A stretch of 64,000 nucleotides of DNA from an uncultured Fidelibacterota bacterium (GTDB lineage Bacteria > Fidelibacterota > Marinisomatia > Marinisomatales > Marinisomataceae), in NCBI GenBank assembly GCA_902624275.1, contig CACNWW010000002.1, forward strand, positions 1 to 64,000, given 5' to 3'. This document shows positions 44,847 through 53,922 of the stretch, in pieces. The notes under the pieces are model-generated. The model was not told the origin of the DNA and ran no database searches. It saw nothing but the letters and a program-made list of their open reading frames with translations. Each line of letters starts with the position of its first letter. Position 1 is the stretch's first letter. The translations under genes and the position numbers were made by a program.

Positions 44847-46769
44847 CTAAAGCTCAACATCCTTTAAAGATTTTACTTCAAGAATTTTTTCTAATTCATC
44901 CATTAAGTAATTCATTTTTCTTGATACAGCTTCAAATGGCTCACTTGTTGTCATATCAGCCCCTGCTATTTTAAGTAGTTCTACAGGATAGTCTTGACTA
45001 CCTGTCGATAAATAAGCTATAAAGTCGTCTATTGCAGGTTGACCTTCATTTCGAACATTCTCAGCTATTTTTTCAGCTGCGGCAAAAGATGTTGCATAAG
45101 TATACACATAATAATTATAGTAAAAATGTGGGATTCTTGACCATGAATAAGCTTCTTCCTCTGTAATTTCCATATAAGGTCCCCAATATCTACTATACAT
45201 CTCTCCAAAAGATTCTGTAAGGAAATCTTCAGTAAGGATTTGTCCATTTTCAGCAGCTTCATGAATCAGTAACTCAAACTCTGCAAATCGGGTTTGTCTA
45301 TAATATGTTGATCCAATGCTTTGAATATAATTTTGAATCAAAAATGCCTTTTCATCATCATTTTTTGCATTAGCAAGTAAATGATCCATTAGCAAGGCTT
45401 CAGTTGCAATTGCAGCTGCTTCAGCGTTAAAAGTGGTGTATCTATAGGTCGCGTATGGTTGATTTTTCTGACTTAAATAAGAATGATAAGCATGTCCTAA
45501 CTCGTGAGCAAGAGTAAAAATATCATCTAAAGTGCCTGAAAAATTTAGCTTGATTCTTGGAGGTAACCCCCAAGTAGAAGACATATATGCTCCACTTTGC
45601 TTTCCTTTGCTTTCAAAAACGTCAATTAGGTTTTCATTGTACATTTTTTCAGTAAAATCTCTTAATTCTCCCTCATTCGAACTCAGTAGCGGATCTAAGG
45701 CCTCTAAAATTATCTCTTGTGCTTCTTCGTAAGTATAAACGACTGTAGAATCAGCCAATGGTGCATATGTATCAAATGGTTTAATTTTTTCAACGCCAAG
45801 ATATTTGGCCTTCATTTCGGCCCACCTATGTAAAGGTTGCAGGTTATCATTTACACTTTTTACTAAATTTTTGTAAACATCTGTTGATATTCCGTCTCCC
45901 TTTAATTTAGCCTGTAATGAACTATCATATCCTCTAGCATCAGCATAAAAAATATGACCTTCAACATTGCCCTTCATTAAAACAGACATCGTGTTAATAT
46001 TACCCTTAAAAGGCACATACAATGCCTCATACATGTCTTCTCTAACTCTTCTGTCAGTTGACTTAGTATACTTTCCGTATCTTCCTTGAGACATAGTTAA
46101 TTTATTGCCATTTTCATCTTCGAAAGTTGGCCAAACAAAATCTGTTGCTCTCATAATATCGTAAGCGTCATTAGCAACACCTGTGATTTTACCTGCCATT
46201 GTAAGCAATCTTTCTTCTTTTTCAGACAAAATATGGGGTTTTGATATAAATAAGTCTTTGAATTGTTTTTCGTATGTTCTTAGATAATCATTTTGCGACA
46301 TAAAGTCTTCTAAAGTACTATAGTCACCGTCAATAAGCTCTGGAGTAAAATAAGCTGTAGTTTCCCCAATTTTAACAGATGTATTAATTACTCTTTGAAC
46401 CATTTCTTGGAATTTTTCATTTCTAACATCAGCATTAGACGAGTTTGAGGCATAGTGATACAACTTCCATAAAGTCTGATTAACTTTATTTCTTAACTCG
46501 ATAGCCTCCAATAACACATCAGGAGAAGACAAGAGTTTGCCCTTAAAGTCTGCTAATCCAGGGTAGAGCTTTTTAACATAGTCTAGGTCTTTTTCCCATG
46601 CATCTTCAGTAGCATAAATTGCTGACATGTCCCATTTATATTTATCATCAATTTCTGATCTCAACGGAACAGCAGTGTTTTTAGAAGCAACTTCTGCATT
46701 ATCTGGAGATTCGTTTGTATTGCATGCCATAATTATGAAAATGTAAAAAAATAAAAGTCTAAAATACAT
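44847..46769 (-). CDS. pepF: M3-family oligoendopeptidase F, lipoprotein form
   Basis: The 640-residue enzyme has a lipoprotein signal (lipobox IMAC, Cys 16) and the M3 zinc-peptidase fold, with HELGHAYH starting at His422 (HExxH) and a downstream Glu in the FNAEAAAIATEALL segment as third ligand. Oligoendopeptidase F cleaves short peptides; most are cytosolic, so an exported, membrane-anchored form likely degrades peptides in the periplasm. The gene is divergent from the patatin gene. Confidence 0.92.
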   Translation of the reverse strand: MYFRLLFFYIFIIMACNTNESPDNAEVASKNTAVPLRSEIDDKYKWDMSAIYATEDAWEKDLDYVKKLYPGLADFKGKLLSSPDVLLEAIELRNKVNQTLWKLYHYASNSSNADVRNEKFQEMVQRVINTSVKIGETTAYFTPELIDGDYSTLEDFMSQNDYLRTYEKQFKDLFISKPHILSEKEERLLTMAGKITGVANDAYDIMRATDFVWPTFEDENGNKLTMSQGRYGKYTKSTDRRVREDMYEALYVPFKGNINTMSVLMKGNVEGHIFYADARGYDSSLQAKLKGDGISTDVYKNLVKSVNDNLQPLHRWAEMKAKYLGVEKIKPFDTYAPLADSTVVYTYEEAQEIILEALDPLLSSNEGELRDFTEKMYNENLIDVFESKGKQSGAYMSSTWGLPPRIKLNFSGTLDDIFTLAHELGHAYHSYLSQKNQPYATYRYTTFNAEAAAIATEALLMDHLLANAKNDDEKAFLIQNYIQSIGSTYYRQTRFAEFELLIHEAAENGQILTEDFLTESFGEMYSRYWGPYMEITEEEAYSWSRIPHFYYNYYVYTYATSFAAAEKIAENVRNEGQPAIDDFIAYLSTGSQDYPVELLKIAGADMTTSEPFEAVSRKMNYLMDELEKILEVKSLKDVEL

Positions 46770-46789
46770 AGTAAATATTCCTTATTAGT

Positions 46790-46820
46790 TTGATGAGTAA
46801 TAATTTCAGACTATTATAAT
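46790..46820 (+). promoter_or_regulatory. Candidate promoter of the patatin gene
   Basis: TTGATG at 46790-46795 and a perfect TATAAT at 46815-46820, with a slightly long 19-base spacer, lie upstream of the ATG at 46828. The -10 hexamer ends 7 bases before the start codon, which would place transcription start at or next to the ATG (leaderless). Based on motif matches only. Confidence 0.4.
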
Positions 46821-46827
46821 AAAAATT

Positions 46828-47628
46828 ATGATGAAAAAAAATTATAAAATTGGTATAGCTTTAGGTGGTGGAGCTGCAAGAGGGTATGCTCATATTGGAG
46901 TACTGAATGCAATCGATGAACTGAACATACCAATATCCTATATTTCTGGAACTAGTATTGGATCTTTTATTGGAGCTTTGTATGCATCTGGAAACCTAAA
47001 GACCTTTGAGAAAGAAGTAAGGTCGAGAAATAGTTTTATGAAGGATGTACTTTTTAAACTGGATCCAATTTTTCCCAAACTATCCATCATTAATGGAAAT
47101 GAGGTTATTAAAATTTTTAAAGAACTAACCTATATAAGAACATTTGAAGAGCTAAATATACCCTTAACAACTGTAGCAACTGACATCGTGAATAATGTAA
47201 AAATAGAATCAAAAAAAGGGGATTTAATCAACGCTATTAAAGCAAGCATTGCTATTCCTGGAGTACTAACTCCAACGTACATAAATGATAATCTTTGCGT
47301 TGATGGTGGATTAATTGATCCAGTACCATTACAGTCAATAATTGATATGGGATCAGATAGAACAATTGCTGTAAACCTTTATGGTCTTCAAACCTCTAAA
47401 AAAAAAGACAATAAATATAACATTGTTGATATTGTTGATAGGTCAGCTAAAATTATTCTTAATAATGTTACTCACCTTAGCTTTAAAAATAATGAACCTA
47501 ATATTTTGATCGAACCTCCAATAGACCAGTTCTATGGATGGGATTTTCATAAAGCAAATGAACTAATTGATATTGGATACGATGCGGCTAAAGAAATTTT
47601 GAATGTAAATTCAGAACTATTTATTTAA
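46828..47628 (+). CDS. Patatin-like phospholipase
   Basis: The 266-residue protein has the patatin oxyanion motif GGGAARGYAHIG, the nucleophile elbow GTSIGS and the catalytic Asp in DGGLIDPVP, the Ser-Asp dyad of bacterial patatins (RssA/YchK size class). It probably hydrolyses phospholipid acyl esters in the cytoplasm or at the inner membrane. It converges on the aminotransferase gene, overlapping it by 12 bases. The start could be 46828 or the next ATG at 46831. Confidence 0.9.
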   Translation: MMKKNYKIGIALGGGAARGYAHIGVLNAIDELNIPISYISGTSIGSFIGALYASGNLKTFEKEVRSRNSFMKDVLFKLDPIFPKLSIINGNEVIKIFKELTYIRTFEELNIPLTTVATDIVNNVKIESKKGDLINAIKASIAIPGVLTPTYINDNLCVDGGLIDPVPLQSIIDMGSDRTIAVNLYGLQTSKKKDNKYNIVDIVDRSAKIILNNVTHLSFKNNEPNILIEPPIDQFYGWDFHKANELIDIGYDAAKEILNVNSELFI

Positions 47629-48738
47629 AACATTTTTTAAAGAATTAAGACAATAATCTACGCTTTCGCTTCTTGCATTATAACCCATTAATCCAATTCT
47701 CCATATTTTTCCAGAAAATTTTCCTAATCCTGCTCCAATTTCTAAATTAAAATCGTTTAGAAGCCTTGATCGAACCTCAAGATCGTCAAAACCATCCGGG
47801 ATATAGATAGAATTCATTTGTGGCAATCGATATTCTTTGTCTACAACAAAATTGAAACTCATTTCATCAAGACCTTCTTTTAGCTTAAAATGCGCATTTA
47901 AATGTCTGTTCCATAGCTTTTCAAGTGTTTCTTCACATGCAAGCCTTAAAGCTTCATGTAATGCAAAAATAGAATTAATGGGAGCAGTATGATGATAACT
48001 TCTCTTCCCTTGTCCGCTCCAATAATCTAAAACTAGAGTCTGATCTAAAAACCAACTCTGAATTTTTGAATTTCTATTTTTAATTTTTTCGATAGCTTTA
48101 TCAGAAAATGTTAATGGTGATAAACCTGGAACGCATGAAAGACATTTTTGACTACCTGAATATACTGCATCCAATCCCCATTCATCGGTCAAAATTGGAA
48201 TTCCTGTAAACGAAGTAACAGTATCTGCAATAACCAAACATCCATATCTTTTAGATATTTCGGCAATCTCTTTTGCATCACTTCTTACTCCTGTCGATGT
48301 TTCAGCATGAACAAAAGCTACCACCTTAGTATCGGGATTTTTCTTTAAAGATTCTTCAAGTTTATCCAGCGATACTGGGGTGCCCCATTCATCTTCTACT
48401 GTGACTGCTTCGCCACCAATTCTTTCGACATTCTCAACCATTCGCCCGCCAAAAAGTCCATTGACACAAACAATTACTTTATCACGTGGCTCAACTAAAT
48501 TAACAAAACTGGCTTCCATACCTGCACTTCCAGGCGCAGAAATGGCAATAGTAAATTCATTTTTGGTTTGAAATAAATATCTCAGCATGGACTTAACTTC
48601 ATCCATCATTTCAACGAATTTTGGATCTAAATGTCCAACTTCGGGTCTTGTTAAGGCTTCTGATACTTCTGGATATAAATTTGTAGGTCCAGCACCCAAA
48701 AGCCTTCTTTCAGGCGTTTGAAAAGAACTAAATTTCAT
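47617..48738 (-). CDS. Class V aminotransferase (alanine-glyoxylate/serine-pyruvate type)
   Basis: The 373-residue PLP enzyme starts LLGAGPTNLYPEVSEAL and has the PLP-Lys motif SGSQKCLSCVPGLSPL. It matches the alanine-glyoxylate/serine-glyoxylate aminotransferase group, which transfers amino groups between glycine/alanine/serine and glyoxylate or pyruvate. The actual substrates cannot be read. It lies upstream of no metabolic partner; an aminotransferase needed for Phe/Tyr synthesis is missing from the aro operon but there is no evidence this one serves it. Confidence 0.88.
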   Translation of the reverse strand: MKFSSFQTPERRLLGAGPTNLYPEVSEALTRPEVGHLDPKFVEMMDEVKSMLRYLFQTKNEFTIAISAPGSAGMEASFVNLVEPRDKVIVCVNGLFGGRMVENVERIGGEAVTVEDEWGTPVSLDKLEESLKKNPDTKVVAFVHAETSTGVRSDAKEIAEISKRYGCLVIADTVTSFTGIPILTDEWGLDAVYSGSQKCLSCVPGLSPLTFSDKAIEKIKNRNSKIQSWFLDQTLVLDYWSGQGKRSYHHTAPINSIFALHEALRLACEETLEKLWNRHLNAHFKLKEGLDEMSFNFVVDKEYRLPQMNSIYIPDGFDDLEVRSRLLNDFNLEIGAGLGKFSGKIWRIGLMGYNARSESVDYCLNSLKNVLNK

Positions 48739-48761
48739 TTTCCCCCAAAATATATTTTCAA

Positions 48762-49376
48762 TTAGTCTTTAGCAACTTCGCTTTTATCCTTCATTAAAAC
48801 TGTCATTTCAATTTTTTCTAAAGGATTATCATTCATATCTCTTTCAGAATTAACTATTGAGTCTATTACTTCAAGACCTTTAATTACCTTACCAAAAACA
48901 GTATAATTCTTATCCAAAAAAGGTGCATTATCGTGACAAACAAAAAATTGGCTTGATGCACTATTTGGATCATTTGTTCGTGCCATAGATAAAATTCCCT
49001 TTGTGTGAGGTATATCATTAAATTCAGCTGGAATTAACCAAGTGTTTGGGTCATTTTCATCTCCAAGTCCAAAGAATTTTCCAGCTCTACCTCCTGTACC
49101 ATGTAAAGCTCTATTATCAAGCTTTGAATTAGGATCTCCTCCTTGAATCACAAATCCAGGAATTATTCGATGAAAAGTAGTTCCATTAAAATAACCTTCT
49201 TCTGCTAAAGCAATAAAACTTTCAACATGCATTGGTGCAACATCAGGATAAAATTCCACAACCATATCTCCATGTTTTGTTGATATAACTGCAACTCTTT
49301 CTTGTGGTGGTATACTCATATAGAAAACTCCTAGTGTAATTAAAATTAGTGCTAATATGATAAATTTATTTCTCAT
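48762..49376 (-). CDS. Membrane-anchored cyclophilin-type peptidyl-prolyl isomerase
   Basis: The 204-residue protein has an N-terminal membrane helix or signal peptide (residues 4-22) and then a cyclophilin domain with FHRIIPGFVIQGGDPN and GTGGRAGKF. It catalyses cis-trans isomerisation of proline peptide bonds, here probably in the periplasm. C-terminal Lys-rich ending is short. It is the first gene after a strong hairpin on its upstream side. Confidence 0.93.
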   Translation of the reverse strand: MRNKFIILALILITLGVFYMSIPPQERVAVISTKHGDMVVEFYPDVAPMHVESFIALAEEGYFNGTTFHRIIPGFVIQGGDPNSKLDNRALHGTGGRAGKFFGLGDENDPNTWLIPAEFNDIPHTKGILSMARTNDPNSASSQFFVCHDNAPFLDKNYTVFGKVIKGLEVIDSIVNSERDMNDNPLEKIEMTVLMKDKSEVAKD

Positions 49377-49404
49377 TATGATAGTTTAATTTAAGATAAT
49401 AATT

Positions 49405-49445
49405 CTTTTTGTTGGGCAAAAATATGCCCAACAAAAAGTTTTTTT
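49405..49445 (+). terminator. Intrinsic terminator-like hairpin, plus orientation
   Basis: A perfect 13-bp stem (CTTTTTGTTGGGC with GCCCAACAAAAAG) closes an 8-base loop and is followed on the plus strand by TTTTTTT. It is a strong intrinsic terminator for plus-strand transcripts. Both flanking genes are on the minus strand, in whose direction the stem is followed by AATTATTATC, a poor U-tract. Confidence 0.75.
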
Positions 49446-49449
49446 AGAT

Positions 49450-50397
49450 TTATTCTTCAGTTTGAGGCTGAGGAACAGCTCTAGTAAACTGATTTACACC
49501 AGTAATTTTTCCATCAAGGTCAAAAAAGTATGTTTCAGCAGCTTCAAACTCTGTAACACTGCCATCTTTGCGTACAATTTCTGCTCTTGAATGAACAATT
49601 AATCCTGATGTTGGATCCGTATTTGAGATTTTAATTGGAATCATTGCCCAAGGCTTCCAAGTTTGTGATTCTCTATTAGAGAATTCTTGTTCAAAATCTT
49701 CTTTATTCAATTCCATCCCGTTATATGAGAAAGGATATTTTACATACTCCGAAAACCCATCGACATCTAAATTGTTAGCAGCTTCTAAGAATTTTTCCAT
49801 TGTTTCAACTTCACCTCTGTTTGAAAAAACAAAAGGTCTGCCTGAGTATTCATTATCAGGATTTAAACCAATGAATTTACCTCCTTGAGAAAGTCCAAAC
49901 TCATTTGTAGGTCTATTTCTTCTCCATTGGCTAAAACCGTCAATTTTTCCTTCATCATTTACAGGGAAGACCTCAAACAGGTCTTGAGTATGCTTTGATC
50001 CATCTTTCCACACTCTATCTTCAACAGACCAAACTAAGACAAGGTCTCGATCGTCGCCAATAAGTCTGATAGGAACTGCAGCCCAAGGTTGCATGTTTAA
50101 AGATTCAAATCTACTATGCCAATCTTTCATACCTTCCATTCTTTCATCAGAAAGATATTCTTCAGAATAGAAAGACATTTCTTTTTCAGCATCTAAAGAA
50201 TTGTATGCATCAACAGCTTCCATAACTACATCTACTGACTCATCGCTTCCTAAAACATATGCGTTTCCATACAATTCATTAGTTTCATCCCCTAGTCTCT
50301 TTCCAGCAGATTCCACTCCTTCATAATTCACAGTTGATTCACAAGCTGAGAAAAATAAAATTGATATTGCGGTAAAAATAAATAAGATTTTTTTCAT
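49450..50397 (-). CDS. Lipoprotein with duplicated NTF2-like domains
   Basis: A 315-residue lipoprotein (lipobox FSAC, Cys 19). The chain has two similar about 145-residue domains: PWA at 104 and 249, KDGS at 131 and 277, GKIDGFSQ at 150 and GKITGVNQ at 296, suggesting an internal duplication of a SnoaL/NTF2-like cone fold. No catalytic motif is seen; binding of a small ligand or a scaffold role is possible. A strong hairpin follows downstream. Confidence 0.72.
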   Translation of the reverse strand: MKKILFIFTAISILFFSACESTVNYEGVESAGKRLGDETNELYGNAYVLGSDESVDVVMEAVDAYNSLDAEKEMSFYSEEYLSDERMEGMKDWHSRFESLNMQPWAAVPIRLIGDDRDLVLVWSVEDRVWKDGSKHTQDLFEVFPVNDEGKIDGFSQWRRNRPTNEFGLSQGGKFIGLNPDNEYSGRPFVFSNRGEVETMEKFLEAANNLDVDGFSEYVKYPFSYNGMELNKEDFEQEFSNRESQTWKPWAMIPIKISNTDPTSGLIVHSRAEIVRKDGSVTEFEAAETYFFDLDGKITGVNQFTRAVPQPQTEE

Positions 50398-50486
50398 TTT
50401 TATCCCCTTTCTAATTAGTTAATAACAAATAAAAATAGAGCTTTTTTTAATGAAAAGTAATAGGAAATTTATTTAGGATTGTCTTG

Positions 50487-50559
50487 TGGAGCCGGACGGG
50501 ATCGAACCGACGACCTCGTGAATGCCATCCACGCGCTCTCCCAACTGAGCTACGGCCCC
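50487..50559 (-). tRNA. tRNA-Ala(GGC)
   Basis: Minus-strand cloverleaf of 73 nt: acceptor GGGGCCG with CGGCUCC, discriminator A, D arm GCUCAGUUGGGAGAGC, anticodon loop AUGGCAU (GGC), T arm CGUCGGUUCGAUCCCG. The anticodon and discriminator fit alanine. CCA is not encoded. Confidence 0.96.
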
Positions 50560-50564
50560 AAAAA

Positions 50565-51215
50565 TTATTTATTTAATTCTTTCCAGTCTTTATTAAACTG
50601 CTCAAGCCCTTGATCTGTCAAACTATGTTTATACATTTCTTCAAAAACTTTTGGCGGAATCGTGACAATATCTGCTCCAGCTTTAAAAGATTCACTTATG
50701 TGATCAATATTTCTTATTGAAGCAGCCAAAATTTTGGTTGAAATATTATTTAAGTTAAATACTTTTCTTATTGAAGATATTAAATCAATTCCATTTATAT
50801 CATTATCTTCACACCTTCCAATAAATGGTGAGATATAAGTTGCTCCTGCTTTTGCAGCAAGGATTGACTGATTAAACGAAAAAATTAATGTTACATTAAC
50901 TTTAATATCTCTATTAGACAATTTTTTGCATGCCTTTAATCCTTCGTAGGTACAAGGAACTTTAATTGTGACGTTTTTGTTGATTGAATGATACTGTTTG
51001 GCTTGTATAATCATATCTTTTGCAGAATCAGCAACCACTTCAACACTTATACTTGCATCAGAGTTAAATAAGGAGGAGATCTCAGAAACTACTTCTACTG
51101 GATTTCTTCCCACTTGCTTCATTAAAGTAGGGTTCGTAGTTACTCCATCAATGAGTCCTGTTTCACAGTATTTGCGAATTATATTTACGTCTGATGTATC
51201 TAAAAAAATCTTCAT
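50565..51215 (-). CDS. Transaldolase / fructose-6-phosphate aldolase-like protein
   Basis: The 216-residue protein matches the short TAL/FSA class: MKIFLDTSDVNIIRKY, GVTTNPTLM, catalytic Lys in NVTIKVPCTYEG, and a C-terminal VTIPPKVFEEM. It either transfers dihydroxyacetone between sugar phosphates (transaldolase) or splits fructose-6-phosphate. Erythrose-4-phosphate produced by transaldolase is a substrate of the DAHP synthase encoded nearby, but no operon links them. Confidence 0.92.
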   Translation of the reverse strand: MKIFLDTSDVNIIRKYCETGLIDGVTTNPTLMKQVGRNPVEVVSEISSLFNSDASISVEVVADSAKDMIIQAKQYHSINKNVTIKVPCTYEGLKACKKLSNRDIKVNVTLIFSFNQSILAAKAGATYISPFIGRCEDNDINGIDLISSIRKVFNLNNISTKILAASIRNIDHISESFKAGADIVTIPPKVFEEMYKHSLTDQGLEQFNKDWKELNK

Positions 51216-51270
51216 ATTTTTCGCAATTTAGTAAAAAAAGTGGAAAATACAATTCTCTTTAGATATAAAT

Positions 51271-51299
51271 AAAAAGGGCTACATATCGTAGCCCTTTTT
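51271..51299 (-). terminator. Bidirectional intrinsic terminator
   Basis: AAAAAGGGCTAC and GTAGCCCTTTTT form a 12-bp stem with a 5-base loop. The flanking runs of T give U-tracts on both strands. On the minus strand it ends the transcript of the repeat lipoprotein gene (51322-52212) before the transaldolase gene. Confidence 0.9.
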
Positions 51300-51321
51300 C
51301 AAAAAATCAATAAAAATGGAA

Positions 51322-52212
51322 TTATCCGCGAGTACCTTCGCTTCCACCTTCACTTTCATCATCATTGCCTCTTTTTCTACAATTATCTCTCCAAGCCTGT
51401 TTCATTTCTTGAACAGAATTCACTGTGAGTGAAGATCCATCTTCAAACATTAAATCAACTGGAAATATAACACGAGGTCTTTTCTTCTTACCTTCATAAG
51501 ATTCATAGAAAGCTTTCATTTTTTCTTCTAAATCTTCTTCATCTTCAGCAGTAAGAATTGATTCATCAGGCATTGTAAAGCTTACAGGAAAACCAAATGT
51601 GAAACATTTCTTGTCATTTTGTTCACCTCTACATGATTGAAACGCAGCTTTTAATTCTTCTTCCGAATTAATTGCAACCGCTTCATCATCTCCTTTAAAT
51701 TGAATTTGGAGGGGGTAAACAAAATCAGGTTTCATTTTTACACCTGTTTCTTGATAGTTTGTTTTTAATCTATCGCGAAGTTCTTTGTAATCATTTACTG
51801 TATAAATAGCTTCTTGATCTCCAAGGGTGAACGATAAAGGAAATACAAATTTAAAACATCTTTTATTATGTCTTTTTCTATCATCCATTCCTTCTCTATT
51901 ACCTAATTTTCTACCATCTTTAGCAAAGAAAATTTCAGTAACATCGCCAGCATCAATTGCCATATCTCCCATTGAAACTAAATATCCATGCTCTGGAGAA
52001 ATTTCAGCACTAATCATCATGTAATCATAATATTCTGCTGCAACCACGAATCGTGAAGCTTGAGGAATATCTTCGCCGTCAACTTCAAATTTATTTGGAT
52101 CATTAGCAATTGCTTCAATAAGCTGTAAATCGGTCATATCCTCCATATACGACATGTCATCACATGAAGTGACCATAAAAATTAGTGAAAACATTAATAA
52201 TAGTTTTTTCAT
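51322..52212 (-). CDS. Lipoprotein with four tandem 42-residue repeats
   Basis: A 296-residue lipoprotein (lipobox VTSC, Cys 17). From about residue 119 on it is four tandem 42-residue units. Each has an aromatic-Pro pair followed by a hydrophobic strand, then acidic residues and an E-rich helix (FP at residues 124-125, YP 166-167, FP 208-209, FP 250-251). Cys residues recur at 119, 194, 203 and 278, giving an 84-residue super-repeat. The C-tail is rich in Gly, Glu and Arg. I do not recognise the family. Start chosen at 52212 (MKKLLLM) since AAGGGG lies just upstream. Confidence 0.75.
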   Translation of the reverse strand: MKKLLLMFSLIFMVTSCDDMSYMEDMTDLQLIEAIANDPNKFEVDGEDIPQASRFVVAAEYYDYMMISAEISPEHGYLVSMGDMAIDAGDVTEIFFAKDGRKLGNREGMDDRKRHNKRCFKFVFPLSFTLGDQEAIYTVNDYKELRDRLKTNYQETGVKMKPDFVYPLQIQFKGDDEAVAINSEEELKAAFQSCRGEQNDKKCFTFGFPVSFTMPDESILTAEDEEDLEEKMKAFYESYEGKKKRPRVIFPVDLMFEDGSSLTVNSVQEMKQAWRDNCRKRGNDDESEGGSEGTRG

Positions 52213-52240
52213 AAAACCCCTTATATTCAAGTATTTAAAT

Positions 52241-52771
52241 TTATCTTAATTTTTTCTTTCTGTCAAAATTTCTTTTTGACATCTCAGAAATGCGCTCATC
52301 TGTACGTTTTTTTAAAGCATTAGATTTCATTCTTTCCTCTTGAAAGACTAGTCTTGCTCGTTGTTCATTACTCAAAACTGAAGTTGTACTTTTTAAAAAC
52401 TCTGATTCTAATTTTGCCAACTTCTCTTTCATTTGTAATTGATATTTAATAGCAGAATCTACATCAAACTTTGATGCATCCTTTGCTTTAGATCTTAAGC
52501 TACCAATTTTTTCACGGTATTTCTTTTGAGCTTCACGCACTTTATCTTTGTATTCATTTTGCATAGGAAAGAATTTTTCAGCTTGATCTGGAGACAAGTT
52601 TAAATAATTAGTTTGAACTCCAATCATTGTTGATTCTTTCTGGTTTTGTAATTGCTCCATGCGTTTTTTACGAACTTCCATTTTGTCAGAATCAGACATA
52701 CTTCTTCGGTCCGTTTGGCCTTGAGCAAAAATGCTTGTAAAAAATATAGTTGCAAGTAATATATTTCTCAT
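52241..52771 (-). CDS. Spy/CpxP-like periplasmic protein
   Basis: A signal peptide (cleaved near FAQ, residue 16) precedes a highly charged, helical chain of 160 residues. LNLSPDQAEKFFPM resembles the LTxxQ motif of Spy/CpxP family chaperones, which act as periplasmic holdases. Confidence is moderate because helical, charged proteins often match this family loosely. It precedes the repeat lipoprotein gene in the same direction. Confidence 0.65.
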   Translation of the reverse strand: MRNILLATIFFTSIFAQGQTDRRSMSDSDKMEVRKKRMEQLQNQKESTMIGVQTNYLNLSPDQAEKFFPMQNEYKDKVREAQKKYREKIGSLRSKAKDASKFDVDSAIKYQLQMKEKLAKLESEFLKSTTSVLSNEQRARLVFQEERMKSNALKKRTDERISEMSKRNFDRKKKLR

Positions 52772-52830
52772 AATTTCTCCTAATTTTTAATCTTAAATGT
52801 TTAACAGATTATTTTAGAAATTGTTTCAAA

Positions 52831-53193
52831 TTAATTTTTTCGTGCATTAATGAATGATTGAATCGCCATAATAAATCCAACTAAACATAAAACAAAAGCT
52901 GTAAACTGTTCAACTGTTGCCAAAGGCCTAGCAAGTTCATCTCCATTAAGAAGATAGCCAGCTAAATCTAAAACAGAGCCATATGTCGCACCTATTCCAA
53001 GAGCTAAAATTAAAACATTTACATGAGCAAAGAGTTTATGAAGCTTTGGAAAAGTTCTTCCAAGAAATAAAACAATTTGAATCAATAGCCCTAAAATTGA
53101 TGGAATCAATGCAGTGAATGTCATAGTAAAGACATAAAATGCAATACCTAAAACGATTAAACTGAAACTAATTTTATTGAAAATGTTATCCAT
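52831..53193 (-). CDS. Small integral membrane protein downstream of tyrA
   Basis: A 120-residue protein with four predicted helices (about 8-30, 33-48, 55-74 and 93-113). No family recognised. It is 15 bases after the tyrA-like gene and may be the last gene of the aro transcript, but no metabolic role is suggested. Confidence 0.6.
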   Translation of the reverse strand: MDNIFNKISFSLIVLGIAFYVFTMTFTALIPSILGLLIQIVLFLGRTFPKLHKLFAHVNVLILALGIGATYGSVLDLAGYLLNGDELARPLATVEQFTAFVLCLVGFIMAIQSFINARKN

Positions 53194-53208
53194 AAAATAT
53201 TTCCCCCA

Positions 53209-53922
53209 TTATTTTTCTATAATTTCGCTAATTTTTTTGAAACTTCCATTTAATTCTGAAATCATTTTTTCGGTATATGGATTATAGTTTTGAATATCTT
53301 CAAACAAATCCCAGGTATCATTGCAGGTTTGGCTTACAAGTTTGTGAAGAGCCTTATAACCTTCTGTATCAATTCGAGTTTGATTTGTACCAAAATCATC
53401 AATTACTCTTCCAACAAAATGGGTTAACCCTTGTGATCTAGCAGCCATCATATCATGTTCTTCAGCAGAAATTTCTTCAATTGTGATATTTTGACTTTCA
53501 AAATAGTTTTTCCAAAAATTATATCTTTCAAAAGAGTTTCTTACGGATTCCATTGTCATAACTGAACCGCTATCTTTTAAAGAATCAGGACCAAATAATG
53601 GGTGAGTTGCAATTATATCTGTTTCAACAGCTAAATTATCAAGCATTACATTTTTGGGAAATACTTTCACTGAACAAACATCAATGATAGTTTTTCCACT
53701 TTTAATTTTCCCTGAAATATCGATAATTAAATCTTCAAAATCTCTAATTGGAACTGCTACAAATATAGTATCATTTTTTAATGCTTCTTCGAGTGAAACT
53801 TCATTTATTTCTGAATTATCAATTGAATTTTTGTCATAAACGTCGACAACAAATCCCTTGGAAAGTAAGGCATGTAACATCGCTCCAAATCTACCGAATC
53901 CAATGATGCTAACCCTATTCAT
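53209..53922 (-). CDS. tyrA: Prephenate/arogenate dehydrogenase (TyrA)
   Basis: A 237-residue NAD(P)-dependent dehydrogenase: Rossmann motif IGFGRFG at the start, HPLFGPDS and the SQGLTHFVGRV segment found in plant-type TyrA. It oxidatively decarboxylates prephenate or arogenate toward tyrosine. The catalytic His is likely in THPLFG. No ACT domain is present. It is the last enzyme gene of the aro operon, overlapping the dehydratase gene by 4 bases (ATGA). Confidence 0.88.
   Translation of the reverse strand: MNRVSIIGFGRFGAMLHALLSKGFVVDVYDKNSIDNSEINEVSLEEALKNDTIFVAVPIRDFEDLIIDISGKIKSGKTIIDVCSVKVFPKNVMLDNLAVETDIIATHPLFGPDSLKDSGSVMTMESVRNSFERYNFWKNYFESQNITIEEISAEEHDMMAARSQGLTHFVGRVIDDFGTNQTRIDTEGYKALHKLVSQTCNDTWDLFEDIQNYNPYTEKMISELNGSFKKISEIIEK

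Noticed and set aside
49405-49438. Hairpin as the terminator of the NTF2-like lipoprotein gene
   Set aside because: On the minus strand the stem is not followed by a U-rich tract, so it is scored as a plus-direction terminator, though termination in both directions is not excluded.
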